Part shown: in pieces, positions 18,507 through 28,600 of the stretch
How positions within the stretch are numbered: the first letter of the stretch is position 1
How the letters are laid out: every line of letters begins with the position of its first letter
Program-made: the position numbers and the translations under genes
The notes under the pieces: model-generated
Told to the model about the DNA's origin: nothing
Databases searched by the model: none
What the model saw: the letters and a program-made list of their open reading frames with translations, nothing else
Origin: Pseudomonas sp. MYb60
GTDB lineage: Bacteria > Pseudomonadota > Gammaproteobacteria > Pseudomonadales > Pseudomonadaceae
DNA: 64,000 bases
Reading direction: 5' to 3'
NCBI RefSeq assembly: GCF_002979555.1
Contig: NZ_PCOZ01000006.1
Coordinates: forward strand, 330,094-394,093

Positions 18507-19858
18507 TGGCCAAGAAAAAAATCCTGCTCAATGCCTTCAACATGAACTGCATCGGGCACATCAACCACGGCCTGTGGACCCATCCCCGGGATACGTCGAC
18601 CCAGTACAAGACCGTCGAATACTGGACCGAACTGGCGCAGACCCTGGAACGCGGGCTGTTCGACGGGTTGTTCATCGCGGACATCGTCGGCGTGTACGAC
18701 GTCTATCAAAACTCCATCGACGTGCCACTCAAGGAGTCGATCCAGCTGCCGGTCAACGATCCATTGCTGCTGGTCTCGGCCATGGCTGCGGTCACCCAAA
18801 ACCTCGGTTTTGGCCTCACCGCCAACCTCACCTACGAACCCCCGTATCTGTTCGCCCGGCGCATGTCGACGCTGGACCACCTGAGCCGGGGCCGGGTGGG
18901 CTGGAACATCGTCACCGGCTACCTCGACAGCGCCGCCAAGGCCATGGGCCTCACCGAGCAGGTCGAGCATGACCGTCGCTACGACCAGGCCGATGAGTAC
19001 CTGGAAGTGCTCTACAAACTCTGGGAAGGCAGCTGGGAAGACGACGCCGTGCTCAACGACCCGCAGGCGCGGGTGTATGCCCAGCCGGGCAAGGTGCACA
19101 AGGTCGAGCACCGTGGCGAGTTCTATCAGGTGGAGGGTTATCACCTGTGCGAACCTTCGCCGCAGCGCACGCCGGTGCTGTTCCAGGCCGGCAGTTCGGA
19201 CCGCGGCTTGCTGTTCGCCGGGCGCCACGCCGAGTGCGTGTTCATCAGTGGGCAGAACAAGGCGGCGACCAAGGTGCAGGTGGACAAGGTGCGCGCCAGC
19301 GCAGTCGCGGCCGGGCGCAACCCGGACGACATCAAGGTGTTCATGGGCCTCAACGTGATCGTCGGCGCCACTGAAGAAGCCGCCTGGGCCAAGCACGCCG
19401 AGTACCTGAGCTACGCCAGCGCGGAAGCCGGGGTGGCGCATTTTTCCGCGTCCACTGCGATCGATTTTGCCGACTACGAACTGGATGAACCGATCCAGTA
19501 CGTGAAGAGCAATGCGATTCAGTCGGCCACCAAGAACCTGCAGAACAACGACTGGACCCGGCGCAAGTTGCTGGAGCAGCACGCCCTGGGTGGTCGCTAT
19601 ATCACCCTGGTCGGCTCGCCTGAACAGGTGGCCGATGAGCTGGAGTCGTGGATCGGCGAGACCGGGTTGGATGGCTTCAACCTGACGCGGATTGTCACGC
19701 CGGAAAGCTATGTGGACTTCATTGATCTGGTGGTGCCGGAGCTGCAGAAGCGTGGGTCGTACAAGACCGCTTATGAGACCGGCACGCTGCGCGAAAAAGT
19801 CTTCCACAACACCGCCCGCTTACCCGAACAACACACCGGCTCCACCTATCGACACTAA
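18506..19858 (+). CDS. FMN-dependent LLM-class monooxygenase (NtaA/SnaA/DszA family)
   Basis: The 450-residue bacterial-luciferase-like protein carries the family N-terminus (KKILLNAFNMNCIGHINHG), FDGLFIADIVGVYDVY, and SRGRVGWNIVTGYLDSAAKAMG, which are typical of the NtaA/SnaA/SoxA/DszA subgroup. Such enzymes use FMNH2 and oxygen to cleave C-S or C-N bonds in sulfones, sulfonates or chelators. The TGATG overlap with sfnB copy 2 shows coupling. It probably acts after or with the SfnB proteins to release sulfite. The substrate is unknown. A REPIN then separates it from metQ. Confidence 0.88.
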   Translation: MAKKKILLNAFNMNCIGHINHGLWTHPRDTSTQYKTVEYWTELAQTLERGLFDGLFIADIVGVYDVYQNSIDVPLKESIQLPVNDPLLLVSAMAAVTQNLGFGLTANLTYEPPYLFARRMSTLDHLSRGRVGWNIVTGYLDSAAKAMGLTEQVEHDRRYDQADEYLEVLYKLWEGSWEDDAVLNDPQARVYAQPGKVHKVEHRGEFYQVEGYHLCEPSPQRTPVLFQAGSSDRGLLFAGRHAECVFISGQNKAATKVQVDKVRASAVAAGRNPDDIKVFMGLNVIVGATEEAAWAKHAEYLSYASAEAGVAHFSASTAIDFADYELDEPIQYVKSNAIQSATKNLQNNDWTRRKLLEQHALGGRYITLVGSPEQVADELESWIGETGLDGFNLTRIVTPESYVDFIDLVVPELQKRGSYKTAYETGTLREKVFHNTARLPEQHTGSTYRH

Positions 19859-19862
19859 CCCC

Positions 19863-19962
19863 TGTAGGAGCGAGCTTGCTCGCGAAGATCGTCAACGATA
19901 ACGCAGACCGCCTGACACCCCGAGGCGCCCTCAAGTTTTTCGCGAGCAAGCTCGCTCCTACA
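19863..19962. repeat. REPIN, TGTAGGAGCGAGCTTGCTCGCGA class
   Basis: TGTAGGAGCGAGCTTGCTCG at 19863-19882 and CGAGCAAGCTCGCTCCTACA at 19943-19962 form an inverted pair. This is a different REP class from the GTGGGAGG type and appears once more at 51474-51573. It lies inside the operon-like string between the monooxygenase and metQ. Confidence 0.88.
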
Positions 19963-19977
19963 CACTGGAAAATGATT

Positions 19978-20793
19978 ATGAAAAGAACACGGCTTTCTCA
20001 CCCAGTCAAAGCACTGGCCCTGGCGCTCGGTTTGTTCAGCTCGGCGCTGTTCGCCGCTGACGCACCGCTCAAAGTCGGCACCACCGCCGCGTTCGCCATC
20101 CCGTTGGAAGCCGCCGTGGCCGAGGCCGGCAAGCAAGGCTTGAAAGTCGAGCTGGTGGAGTTCACCGACTGGATCGCGCCGAACGTCAGCCTGGCCGCCG
20201 GAGATATCGACGTGAACTATTTCCAGCACATCCCGTTCCTGGAAAACGCCAAGGCCGCCGCCGGCTTTGACCTGGTGCCGTACGCACCGGGGATCATCAA
20301 CAACGTCGGTTTGTACTCGAAGAAGTTCAACAGCATCAACGACCTGCCCCAAGGCGCCAGCGTGGCCATCGCCAACGACCCGATCAACAGCGGTCGCGGC
20401 CTGCAGTTGCTGGCCAAGGCTGGCTTGATCACCCTCAAGCCGGGCGTGGGCTACAAGGCCACCGAAGAAGACATCGTGGCCAACCCGAAGAAGATCAAGA
20501 TCCTGCAAGTCGAAGCCGTGCAACTGGTGCGCGCTTATGACGATGCTGATCTGGTGCAGGGCTACCCGGCCTACATCCGTCTGTCCAAGACCTTCGATGC
20601 CGAGTCGGCGCTGCTGTTTGACGGCCTCGACCACCCGGAATACGTGATCCAGTTCGTCACCCAGCCCAAGGGCACTACCGACCCTCGGGTGATCAAGTTC
20701 GTCGATATCTACCAGCACTCGCCGGTGGTTCGCGCCGCGCTGGATAAATCCCTGGGCAAGCTCTATCAAGTCGGTTGGGAAGCTAAAAAATGA
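19978..20793 (+). CDS. metQ: MetQ/NlpA-family ABC transporter substrate-binding protein
   Basis: The 271-residue protein has a signal peptide ([21 protein letters not shown], cleavage near LFAADAP) and the NlpA fold ([30 protein letters not shown], then [19 protein letters not shown]). There is no lipobox Cys, so it should be a soluble periplasmic protein rather than the classical lipoprotein. MetQ relatives bind methionine and similar sulfur compounds. Next to two SfnB proteins and an LLM monooxygenase it may bind another organosulfur molecule. The start at 19978 was chosen over an ATG two codons earlier on spacing from GGAA. Confidence 0.85.
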   Translation: MKRTRLSHPVKALALALGLFSSALFAADAPLKVGTTAAFAIPLEAAVAEAGKQGLKVELVEFTDWIAPNVSLAAGDIDVNYFQHIPFLENAKAAAGFDLVPYAPGIINNVGLYSKKFNSINDLPQGASVAIANDPINSGRGLQLLAKAGLITLKPGVGYKATEEDIVANPKKIKILQVEAVQLVRAYDDADLVQGYPAYIRLSKTFDAESALLFDGLDHPEYVIQFVTQPKGTTDPRVIKFVDIYQHSPVVRAALDKSLGKLYQVGWEAKK

Positions 20794-21905
20794 CCGCCGC
20801 CCACTCTCGACTGCGCGACCTGGGCCAAGTGCCCAGGGACGCCGAGCAGACAGAACTGCACCCGGACCTCAACCGCGCCCACGTGCGCTTCATCAACCTG
20901 GGCAAAAGCTACGACGGCAAGGTGCAGGCGCTGCAAGGCATCGACCTGGCAATCCAGCGCGGCGAAGTGTTCGGCATCATCGGTCGCAGCGGTGCCGGCA
21001 AGTCCTCGCTGATTCGCACCATCAACCGCCTGGAACAACCGAGCAGCGGACGGGTGTTGATCGATCAGGTCGACATCGGCGACTTCGACGAAGACCACCT
21101 GGTGGCGCTGCGTCGGCGCATCGGCATGATCTTCCAGCACTTCAACCTGATGTCGGCCAAGACCGTGTGGCAGAACGTCGAATTGCCGCTGAAAGTCGCC
21201 GGTGTACCCAAGCCGCAGCGCGAGCAGAAGGTACGTGAGTTGCTGGAGCTGGTGGGCTTGCAGGACAAGCACAAGTCCTATCCGGCGCAGCTGTCCGGCG
21301 GGCAGAAACAGCGCGTGGGCATCGCCCGTTCGCTGGTCCACGACCCCGAGATTCTGCTGTGCGACGAGGCCACCTCCGCCCTCGACCCGGAGACCACTCA
21401 GTCGATCCTCGGCCTGCTGCGCGAGATCAACAAACGCCTGGGCCTGACCATCGTCTTGATCACCCACGAGATGGCGGTGATCCGCGAAATCTGCGACCGC
21501 GTGGTGGTGTTGGAACACGGGCGCGTCGTCGAGCAAGGGCCGGTGTGGCACGTGTTTGGCGACCCGCAACATGAGGTCAGCAAGACCCTGCTGGCACCGC
21601 TGCAACACGGGCTGCCGGACGAACTGCAACGCCGCTTGCAGGCTGCGCCGACGTCGGCCGAGGCCGCCGTGGTGCTGCGCTTGCAGTTCACCGGCAGCGA
21701 CACCGACGAACCGGACCTGGCTGCGCTGTTCAGCGCCCTCGGCGGGCGCGTGCGGTTGCTGCAGGGCGGCGTGGAGCGCATCCAGGGCCATGCGCTGGGG
21801 CAATTGCTGCTGGCGGTGAGTGGCTCGGCCCACAGCGCCGGCGAACTGCGCATACGCGCCGCGAATTGGGCACAACAGGTGGAGGTGCTCGGCTATGTGG
21901 TTTGA
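20790..21905 (+). CDS. metN: MetN-family ABC transporter ATP-binding protein
   Basis: The 371-residue ATPase has an unusual soluble extension of about 30 residues before the ABC domain. It shows Walker [10 protein letters not shown], signature [17 protein letters not shown], Walker [15 protein letters not shown], and a C-terminal NIL domain (about residues 285-365, [20 protein letters not shown]), which senses ligand and inhibits transport in MetN. It overlaps metQ by four bases and metI by eleven. It drives uptake of methionine or a related sulfur compound. Confidence 0.9.
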   Translation: MTAAHSRLRDLGQVPRDAEQTELHPDLNRAHVRFINLGKSYDGKVQALQGIDLAIQRGEVFGIIGRSGAGKSSLIRTINRLEQPSSGRVLIDQVDIGDFDEDHLVALRRRIGMIFQHFNLMSAKTVWQNVELPLKVAGVPKPQREQKVRELLELVGLQDKHKSYPAQLSGGQKQRVGIARSLVHDPEILLCDEATSALDPETTQSILGLLREINKRLGLTIVLITHEMAVIREICDRVVVLEHGRVVEQGPVWHVFGDPQHEVSKTLLAPLQHGLPDELQRRLQAAPTSAEAAVVLRLQFTGSDTDEPDLAALFSALGGRVRLLQGGVERIQGHALGQLLLAVSGSAHSAGELRIRAANWAQQVEVLGYVV

Positions 21906-22539
21906 TCGTTTATTGCAGGGCGCCATCGACACCCTGCTGATGGTCGGCGTGTCGTCGTTGATCGCATTGCTGGTGGGGATTCCGCTGGCGGTGTTCCTGG
22001 TCACCAGCGACAAGGGCGGCATCTACCAGGCCCCGGCGCTGAACCGAGTGCTGGGCGCGTTCGTGAATCTGTTCCGTTCGATTCCGTTCTTGATCTTGAT
22101 GGTGGCGCTGATCCCGTTCACCCGGCTGATCGTCGGCACCACTTATGGCGTGTGGGCGGCCGTCGTTCCGCTGACCATCGCCGCCACGCCGTTCTTTGCG
22201 CGGATCGCCGAAGTCAGTCTGCGGGAGGTCGACCACGGGTTGATCGAAGCCGCGCAGGCCATGGGCTGCCGGCGCTGGCACATCATCTGGCATGTATTGT
22301 TGCCAGAGGCACTGCCGGGGATTGTCGGCGGCTTCACCATCACGCTGGTGACCATGATCAACTCGTCGGCCATGGCCGGTGCGATTGGCGCCGGCGGCTT
22401 GGGGGATATTGCCTACCGCTACGGTTATCAGCGTTTCGATACGCAGATCATGCTCACGGTGATTGTGCTGTTGGTCGTGCTGGTGGCGTTCATTCAGTTG
22501 GGTGGCGATCGGTTGGCGCGGGTGCTCAACAAGCGCTGA
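21895..22539 (+). CDS. metI: MetI-family ABC transporter permease
   Basis: The 214-residue inner-membrane protein has five hydrophobic segments, [20 protein letters not shown], and the EAA loop [22 protein letters not shown]. The sequence [28 protein letters not shown] near the C-terminus is diagnostic of MetI. It starts 11 bases inside metN. Order metQ-metN-metI differs from the common metNIQ arrangement, and supports a specialised copy tied to the sulfur oxidation genes upstream. Confidence 0.91.
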   Translation: MWFDRLLQGAIDTLLMVGVSSLIALLVGIPLAVFLVTSDKGGIYQAPALNRVLGAFVNLFRSIPFLILMVALIPFTRLIVGTTYGVWAAVVPLTIAATPFFARIAEVSLREVDHGLIEAAQAMGCRRWHIIWHVLLPEALPGIVGGFTITLVTMINSSAMAGAIGAGGLGDIAYRYGYQRFDTQIMLTVIVLLVVLVAFIQLGGDRLARVLNKR

Positions 22540-22565
22540 GGGTCGTTTGGGGTATATTCCCCGTC

Positions 22566-23192
22566 ATGACATTAAAACCTGAAGACCTCGACCAGATCAC
22601 CGCCACCACCCTCGGCCACTACAACAGCGTGGCCGAGGGCTTCCGCGCGGGCACCCGCGACCACGATGTGAGCCAGAATATCGACGCGCTGCTGCGGCAT
22701 ATCCAGGGCACGGCGCCGTTCACCGTGCTGGATTTCGGCTGCGGGCCTGGGCGGGACTTGCAGACGTTCACGCGCATGGGGCACATCGCCGTGGGCCTGG
22801 ACGGTTCCGAGCGGTTCGCGCAGATGGCACACGAAGACAGTGGCTGCGAAGTCTTGCAGCAGGATTTCTTGAAAATGAACCTGCCTGCCGAACGCTTCGA
22901 CGGGATTTTTGCCAACGCCGTGCTGTTTCACATCCCCAAGCAGGAATTGCCGCGTGTGCTCAAACAACTGCATGGCGCGCTGAAGCCTGGGGGCGTGTTG
23001 TTCAGCTCCAACCCAAGGGGTGAGAACCAGGAGGGCTGGAATGGGCCCAGGTATGGGTCTTATCACGACCTGGCGGCGTGGCAGGCGCTGTTGAGCGAAG
23101 CCGGGTTTGTGGAGTTGGAGCATTACTACCGGCCCGCGGGGTTGCCCCGTGACCAGCAACCCTGGTTGGCGAGTGTGTGGCGCAAGCGTTAG
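22566..23192 (+). CDS. Class I SAM-dependent methyltransferase
   Basis: The 208-residue protein has a Rossmann-type methyltransferase fold with motif I VLDFGCGPGRDLQTF (residues about 53-67), motif II VGLDGSERFAQMA and motif IV DGIFANAVLFHIP. The substrate is unknown. It starts 26 bases after metI and may be the last gene of that unit, though some relatives stand alone. It is cytoplasmic. A small-molecule target is more likely than RNA or protein given the short length. Confidence 0.82.
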   Translation: MTLKPEDLDQITATTLGHYNSVAEGFRAGTRDHDVSQNIDALLRHIQGTAPFTVLDFGCGPGRDLQTFTRMGHIAVGLDGSERFAQMAHEDSGCEVLQQDFLKMNLPAERFDGIFANAVLFHIPKQELPRVLKQLHGALKPGGVLFSSNPRGENQEGWNGPRYGSYHDLAAWQALLSEAGFVELEHYYRPAGLPRDQQPWLASVWRKR

Positions 23193-23213
23193 GGCTGTGT
23201 TGTCTGGGCTGAC

Positions 23214-23293
23214 GCCATCGGGGGCTAGCCCCCTCCCACACGTTGATCTGTGAACACATCCAAAAATGTGGGAGGGGCTTGCCCCCGATGAGG
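23214..23293. repeat. Paired REP copies, outward orientation
   Basis: CATCGGGGGCTAGCCCCCTCCCACA at the left and TGTGGGAGGGGCTTGCCCCCGATG at the right face each other in inverted order across about 25 bases. They fill the gap between two convergent genes and may act as a two-way terminator. Confidence 0.8.
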
Positions 23294-23308
23294 CCGGAAG
23301 GGTCAGCA

Positions 23309-25489
23309 TCACTGCAACCGATACACCACCGGCTCCTCGCCCTCCACAAGCGCCGTTACACTGCGCCCGGCATAGCCTTCTCTCGATCCCACTGCAAAAT
23401 TGGCCACCAATCGCGTTCCATCGGTAAACCGGGTCTCCTGCACCCACCGATCCGCCGTCAACCAACGAAACCCGGTCATCGCCTGAGTCGCCAAACGCTG
23501 ATGCAATGGCCGGAAAAACCGGTCCTGCCGTTTGATCACCGGCAGCCGCTGCTTAACCGTCGACGCACTCAGGTGATAGAGCGGCGGCACGTTGTAGAGC
23601 AGTTGCGTCAGCTCGTTTTCAACCTGCACATTGCTCAGTTTCAGGCTGTCGAACAGCCAATGATGGGTGGTGATGACCGAGCCATGAAACACCGCCTGAT
23701 ACAACGGCAGGCGCAGGCTCGGGTCGAAATGAATCGTGCGCAACGGCTCGCGCAACGGCACCGGTTTGAAGAACACCGTCGGCTGCTCTGGCGGGTACCA
23801 GTTACCGACGTAATAGGGCGACTGCTTATCCTGGGTCATCAACTGGTCACCCCAGCCAATCACCGGCGTCTGCATGCCGTGGGCGAATACTATGCCCTGT
23901 GCGGTGATGGCGTTGCCGTCTTCAGAGCCGGCGGGCAGTTTGAGCGTGGTGTTCAGCCAACGAGACGCGTCGATATTGCCCTGGGCGTTTTGCGCCTGGG
24001 TCATTGGCGCGCTGTCGCGATAACTGTCGAAGACCATGCTGGTGGCGTAGGCGTCCAGGAACCAAGCGTTGAAACCGGCCTTGGCTTGCACGGCCTTCAC
24101 CCGCGACTCCAACAAGGGCCGCACGCAACGTGGGTCCGTGTAGTAGCCGAATTGCTGAAAGCCGGTCTTGAGCTTGCCGCCCTTGAGCACAATCGCGCAG
24201 TCGCGGTAGGCCTTGCTGCCCAGGTGGGCCGTGGTCCAATCGGGGTTTTCCATGGCGGACAGGGCGGTTTCGTAGGAGTCGTAGGGCGCCATCAGGAAAC
24301 CGGCGTCCACCCCGGCGCGAATCGCCTCGGGGTGCCAGAGGCCGCCCTCCCAGCCTTCGCCGAGGGTCACCAGCAAGCGCGGCAGACTGGCGTTGCCCAG
24401 CGTTTGAATCACCGCGCTGCCCCAGGTTTCCGGGGTGTCGCTCAAGGCGCCTGCAAAGGCGACGGCGAGTTCACTGCGCAGTTCACCGTAGCGCGCGGCG
24501 AGCCGGGTCATGTCGGGTTCTGCCACTTGCCAGCTCCGGCGCGCCTGGGTGTTGATCGCCGCGTTGAGGCCGCGCAGCAACACTGTCTGTTCGAAGCGGT
24601 TCGGCGCCGTGGACTGTGCCAGGACCTTCGCAGCTTCCTTGCCCAGCAAGGCCTTGAGTTCATGCCCGCGCAGTTGCTGGATCAACTGCGGCCAGTCGCG
24701 TACATCCTTGAGCGCCAGTTGGTCGTTGCCCCACAGGTAGATATGGCTGGCGCCCAACAGCTTCTCGGCCTCCGGGGTCTGGCGCAGCTTGTCCGCCAAT
24801 GGCTCGTAACGGCCCTGCTCCATCAGCCATCGGCGGTAGCGCTTGGCGCCGGCCAGGGGGTCGGCGTCTCCCAGGTGCAACACCAGGGTCATCGGCGCGC
24901 CGGGGTCCAGCGCGGTGAACTCATGGGCCACCGACAACGCCTGGTCGGGGAGCCAGCGCAGGCGGTTGTTGTAGGGATTGGTCAGCAGCCAGTTGAGGGT
25001 AAACCCACCATGATCCATGCCCCACAGCGGCAGGCTGAGGTCCTGGGTGGTGTTGAGGTCGCCCTGCTCCTGCAAAAACGTTTTCCAACGCGCGTTGCCA
25101 GTCGGTACGTAATGCCCCTCGGCCAACGGCCACATCAGGCCTTTGCCGAGGGCACTGGCGGGCTGCTCGAGGACCGGCAGTTCGCCAGGCTCCCGTGCGT
25201 GAAGGGCCAGCAGCAGGTCGCGTTGATCAAGGCGAGCGGTGACGCGAACGGCGCCGTCGTCCCATTGCCACTCAGCCTGTTGGACGTTGTGAGAAAGTTG
25301 ACTGACCGCCCGGGCAGGCAGCCCGCTGGAGGCCTGCACCGACGCCTGGCCACTGGGCGTGACGCGGATGGCGAGGGTGGCGGGGTCAAGCTCGACGCGC
25401 CACAGGGGGTTTTCCAGGACAGTGGCGGCAGAGGCCAGGGGCGAAAGGAAGACAGTGCAGATCAAAAGAATATGACGTTGCCAGCTCAT
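23309..25489 (-). CDS. Secreted glycoside hydrolase-like protein
   Basis: The 726-residue protein has a signal peptide (MSWQRHILLICTVFLSPLASA). It begins with a beta-rich region, then a probable TIM-barrel-like part with NAWFLDAYATSMVFDSYRDS (about residue 460) whose Asp could be catalytic, and ends with a beta domain (VYRLQ C-terminus). This plan resembles GH101/DUF5696-like glycosidases, but I cannot assign a sugar specificity. The ATG at 25487-25489 was chosen because the signal peptide starts there; an upstream in-frame start would add 31 non-hydrophobic residues. It is monocistronic and lies downstream of triC on the same strand across 148 bases with a REP. Confidence 0.72.
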   Translation of the reverse strand: MSWQRHILLICTVFLSPLASAATVLENPLWRVELDPATLAIRVTPSGQASVQASSGLPARAVSQLSHNVQQAEWQWDDGAVRVTARLDQRDLLLALHAREPGELPVLEQPASALGKGLMWPLAEGHYVPTGNARWKTFLQEQGDLNTTQDLSLPLWGMDHGGFTLNWLLTNPYNNRLRWLPDQALSVAHEFTALDPGAPMTLVLHLGDADPLAGAKRYRRWLMEQGRYEPLADKLRQTPEAEKLLGASHIYLWGNDQLALKDVRDWPQLIQQLRGHELKALLGKEAAKVLAQSTAPNRFEQTVLLRGLNAAINTQARRSWQVAEPDMTRLAARYGELRSELAVAFAGALSDTPETWGSAVIQTLGNASLPRLLVTLGEGWEGGLWHPEAIRAGVDAGFLMAPYDSYETALSAMENPDWTTAHLGSKAYRDCAIVLKGGKLKTGFQQFGYYTDPRCVRPLLESRVKAVQAKAGFNAWFLDAYATSMVFDSYRDSAPMTQAQNAQGNIDASRWLNTTLKLPAGSEDGNAITAQGIVFAHGMQTPVIGWGDQLMTQDKQSPYYVGNWYPPEQPTVFFKPVPLREPLRTIHFDPSLRLPLYQAVFHGSVITTHHWLFDSLKLSNVQVENELTQLLYNVPPLYHLSASTVKQRLPVIKRQDRFFRPLHQRLATQAMTGFRWLTADRWVQETRFTDGTRLVANFAVGSREGYAGRSVTALVEGEEPVVYRLQ

Positions 25490-25603
25490 CGTGTTCGACC
25501 GGTTGGGGGTGAAGGTCGGTAGGGTAAGACAGATGGTTGCCTGAAATGGGCGGGTAGAAATATCAGGAGGTTTCCCACACATCCCGCGGTAAATAGAGAT
25601 TCA

Positions 25604-25634
25604 AATGTGGGAGGGGGGCAAGCCCCCTCCCCCA
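25604..25634. repeat. Single REP-type hairpin
   Basis: TGTGGGAGGGGGGC and GCCCCCTCCCCCA form an imperfect hairpin, ending four bases from the triC stop codon. Confidence 0.75.
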
Positions 25635-25637
25635 TTT

Positions 25638-28600
25638 CTATCCGCGTTTTTCCTGTTGGTCCTGTTGCGGCTCGCGGATCTTGTACCAGGCCACATACAG
25701 CGCCGGCAGGAACAGCAAGGTCAGCAGCGTGGCAATGATGATCCCGCCAATCATCGCGTAGGCCATCGGCCCCCAGAACACTTCGCGGGCGATGGGGATC
25801 ATGCCCAGGCTGGCCGCTGCGGCGGTCAGCAGGATCGGTCGGCGCCGGTGCTCGGTGGCTTCCACCACCGCGTCCCACGGCGTGTAGCCCGCGCGTTCGT
25901 ACTCGTCGATCTGCGTCACCAGGATCACCGAGTTGCGGATGATGATGCCGATCAGCGCCAGAATCCCCAGGATCGCCACGAAGCCCATGGGCGTCCCCGT
26001 GGGGATCAGCGCCAGTACCACGCCGATCAGGCCCAGCGGCGCGACGCTCGCCACCAGGAACATTTTCTGCACGCTGTGCAGCTGGATCATCAGGAACGTC
26101 GCCATCAAGAACAGCATCAGCGGCACCACGCTGGCAATCGGGCCTTGGGCCTTGCCGCTTTCTTCCACGGTGCCGCCGGTGGCGACCTTGTAGCCCACCG
26201 GCAGGCCGGCGCTGAACGTGTCGATGTCCGGCTTGAGCTGCTTGACCAGGTCCGTCGGTTGCATCTCATCCCGCACCGACGCCTTGATGGTGATGGTCGG
26301 CTTGCGGTCGCGGCGCCACACCAGCGGTTGCTCCAGTTCATAACGCACGGTAGCGAACGCCAGCAGCGGGATCGAGGTGCCGTTGGGCGTGACGATCTGC
26401 AGGTTTTGCAGGGTTTCCGGCGTGCCGCGCTCCGCGTCCTCGGCGCGGCCGACCACGTTGATCAGGTAGATATCATCGTGCACCTGGGTCACCGAGGCGC
26501 CGCTGACCACGCTGTTCATCAGTTGCGCCACGTCTTCCGAGGACAGCCCCAGTTGCCGCGCCTTGTCCTGGGCGATGTCGATGCGCAGCACTTTGCCCGG
26601 CTCGTTCCAGTCATAGATGATCTCGCCCAGGTGGCTGTTCTGGTCCAGCAACGTGGCGAGCTCGATGGCGTGTTTACGGACTTGGTCAGTATCTTTGCCC
26701 GACACGCGATACTGAATCGGCCTACCTACCGGCGGCCCCATCTCCAGCGGCTGAACAAAGCTGCCGATGCCGACAAAATCATCGCGCAGGCGCTTTTGCA
26801 GGCGCTTGATCAACTCACCGCGCTCTTCCAGGCCCTTGCTCACAATGACCAACTGCGCGTAGTAGGGGTTTTCCAGTTGCTGGTCCAGGGGCAGGTAGAA
26901 ACGGATCGCGCCCTGGCCGATGTAGGTGCTCCAGCGCGCGATGTCCGGGTCGTCCTTGATGATCGCTTCCAGGCGGTCCACGGCGCGGCGGGTTTCGTTG
27001 ATCGAGGCGTTTTGCGGCAGGTTCAGGTCGACCAGGATTTCCGGACGGTCCGACGACGGGAAGAACTGGTTCTGCACGAACTGCATGGAGAACACCGACG
27101 CGACGAACAGCGCCACGGTAATGCCGATGGCCCACCAGCGATTGCGCATGGCCCACAACATGCTGCGGTTGAAACCCCGGCCGATTCGGCCCGGTTCGGC
27201 ATCGTGAGGTTTGACCTTGGCGCTGAGAATATGCACGCCGATCACCGGCGCAAACAGCACCGCCACCACCCACGAGACCAGCATCGCCACCGCAATCACC
27301 GCGAACAGGGTGAAGGTGTACTCGCCCGCCGAGCTGGCGTTGAGGCCGATCGGCACGAAACCGGCGACGGTCACCAATGTACCGGTGAGCATCGGGAACG
27401 CGGTGGAGGTGTAGGCGAAAGTCGCCGCCTGTTCCTTGGTTTCGCCTTTTTCCAGGCGCGTGATCATCATCTCCACGGTGATCATCGCGTCATCCACCAA
27501 CAGGCCGAGGGCGATGATCAGTGCGCCCAGGGACACCCGCTGCATGGTGATGCCGCTGTATTCCATGAACACGAACACCAGCGCCAGCACCAGTGGAATC
27601 GAGCACGCCACCACCAGCCCGGCGCGCATGCCCAGGCTGATAAAGCTCACGACGAGCACGATGATCACCGCCTCGAACAGCGCGCTGGTAAAGCCGCCGA
27701 CGGCCTCTTCCACCACTTCGGCCTGGTCGGACACCTTGTGCACGCCGACGCCCACCGGCAGGTCGGCGGTCAGTTCGTCCATGCGCCCGTGCAGGGCCTT
27801 GCCGAAGGACTGGATGTTGCCGCCCTTTTGCATCGCAATGGCCAGGCCGATCGCTGGTTGGCCGTTGAATCGGAACATCGGCCGCGCCGGGTCGACGTAG
27901 CCACGGCTGATCTCGGCAATATCCGCCAACCGGTAAAAACGGTCATTGAGGCGCAGGTTGACGTCGGCGAGGTCTTTCTCCGAGGCGAATTGCCCCGAGG
28001 TGCGCACCGAAATGCGCTCGGGCCCGGCCTCGATCACCCCGGCCGGGGTCACCGCGTTCTGCGATTGCAGGCTCTGCACCACCTGGCGCTGGTCAATGCC
28101 CAGGGCCGCCAGTTTGCGCGTGGAAAAATTCAGGTAAATGACTTCGTCCTGCTGGCCGATCATCTCGACCTTGCCCAGCCCCGGCACTGACCGGATCTCG
28201 GCGCGCACCTGCTCCACGTAGTCGCGCAACTGGCGCATCGACAGGCCATCGCCGGTGAAGGCATAGACGGAGCCGAACACATCACCGAACTCGTCGTTGA
28301 ACGACGGTCCCTGCAGCCCCTGGGGGAACGTGCCGCGAATATCGTCGATCTTCTTGCGCACCTGGTACCAGATTTCCGGGATGGCCTTGGCGCTGGTGGT
28401 GTCCTTCAGGAACACGAACACGGTGGACTCACCCGGGCGGGTGTAGCTTTTCACGTAGTCGAGGGAATCGAGCTCTTCGAGTTTTTTCTCGATGCGGTCG
28501 GTGACCTGGCGCAGGGTTTCTTCCTGGGTCGCGCCGGGCCAGCGGGTCTGGATCACCATGGTCTTGATGGTGAACGAAGGGTCTTCCTCGCGGCCCAGGT

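Noticed and set aside
19978..20793. MetQ as a lipoprotein
   Set aside because: The signal peptide region has no L-x-x-C lipobox; cleavage after LFA is more likely.
23243..25522. Long plus-strand frame opposite the glycosidase-like gene
   Set aside because: The minus-strand frame has a signal peptide and coherent protein sequence; the plus frame does not.
25605..28190. Long open frame on the plus strand opposite the RND permease (about 860 codons, rich in His, Arg and Gln)
   Set aside because: It is the antisense of a clear RND gene and arises from the GC-rich third-position bias. It has no ribosome-binding site or domain pattern.
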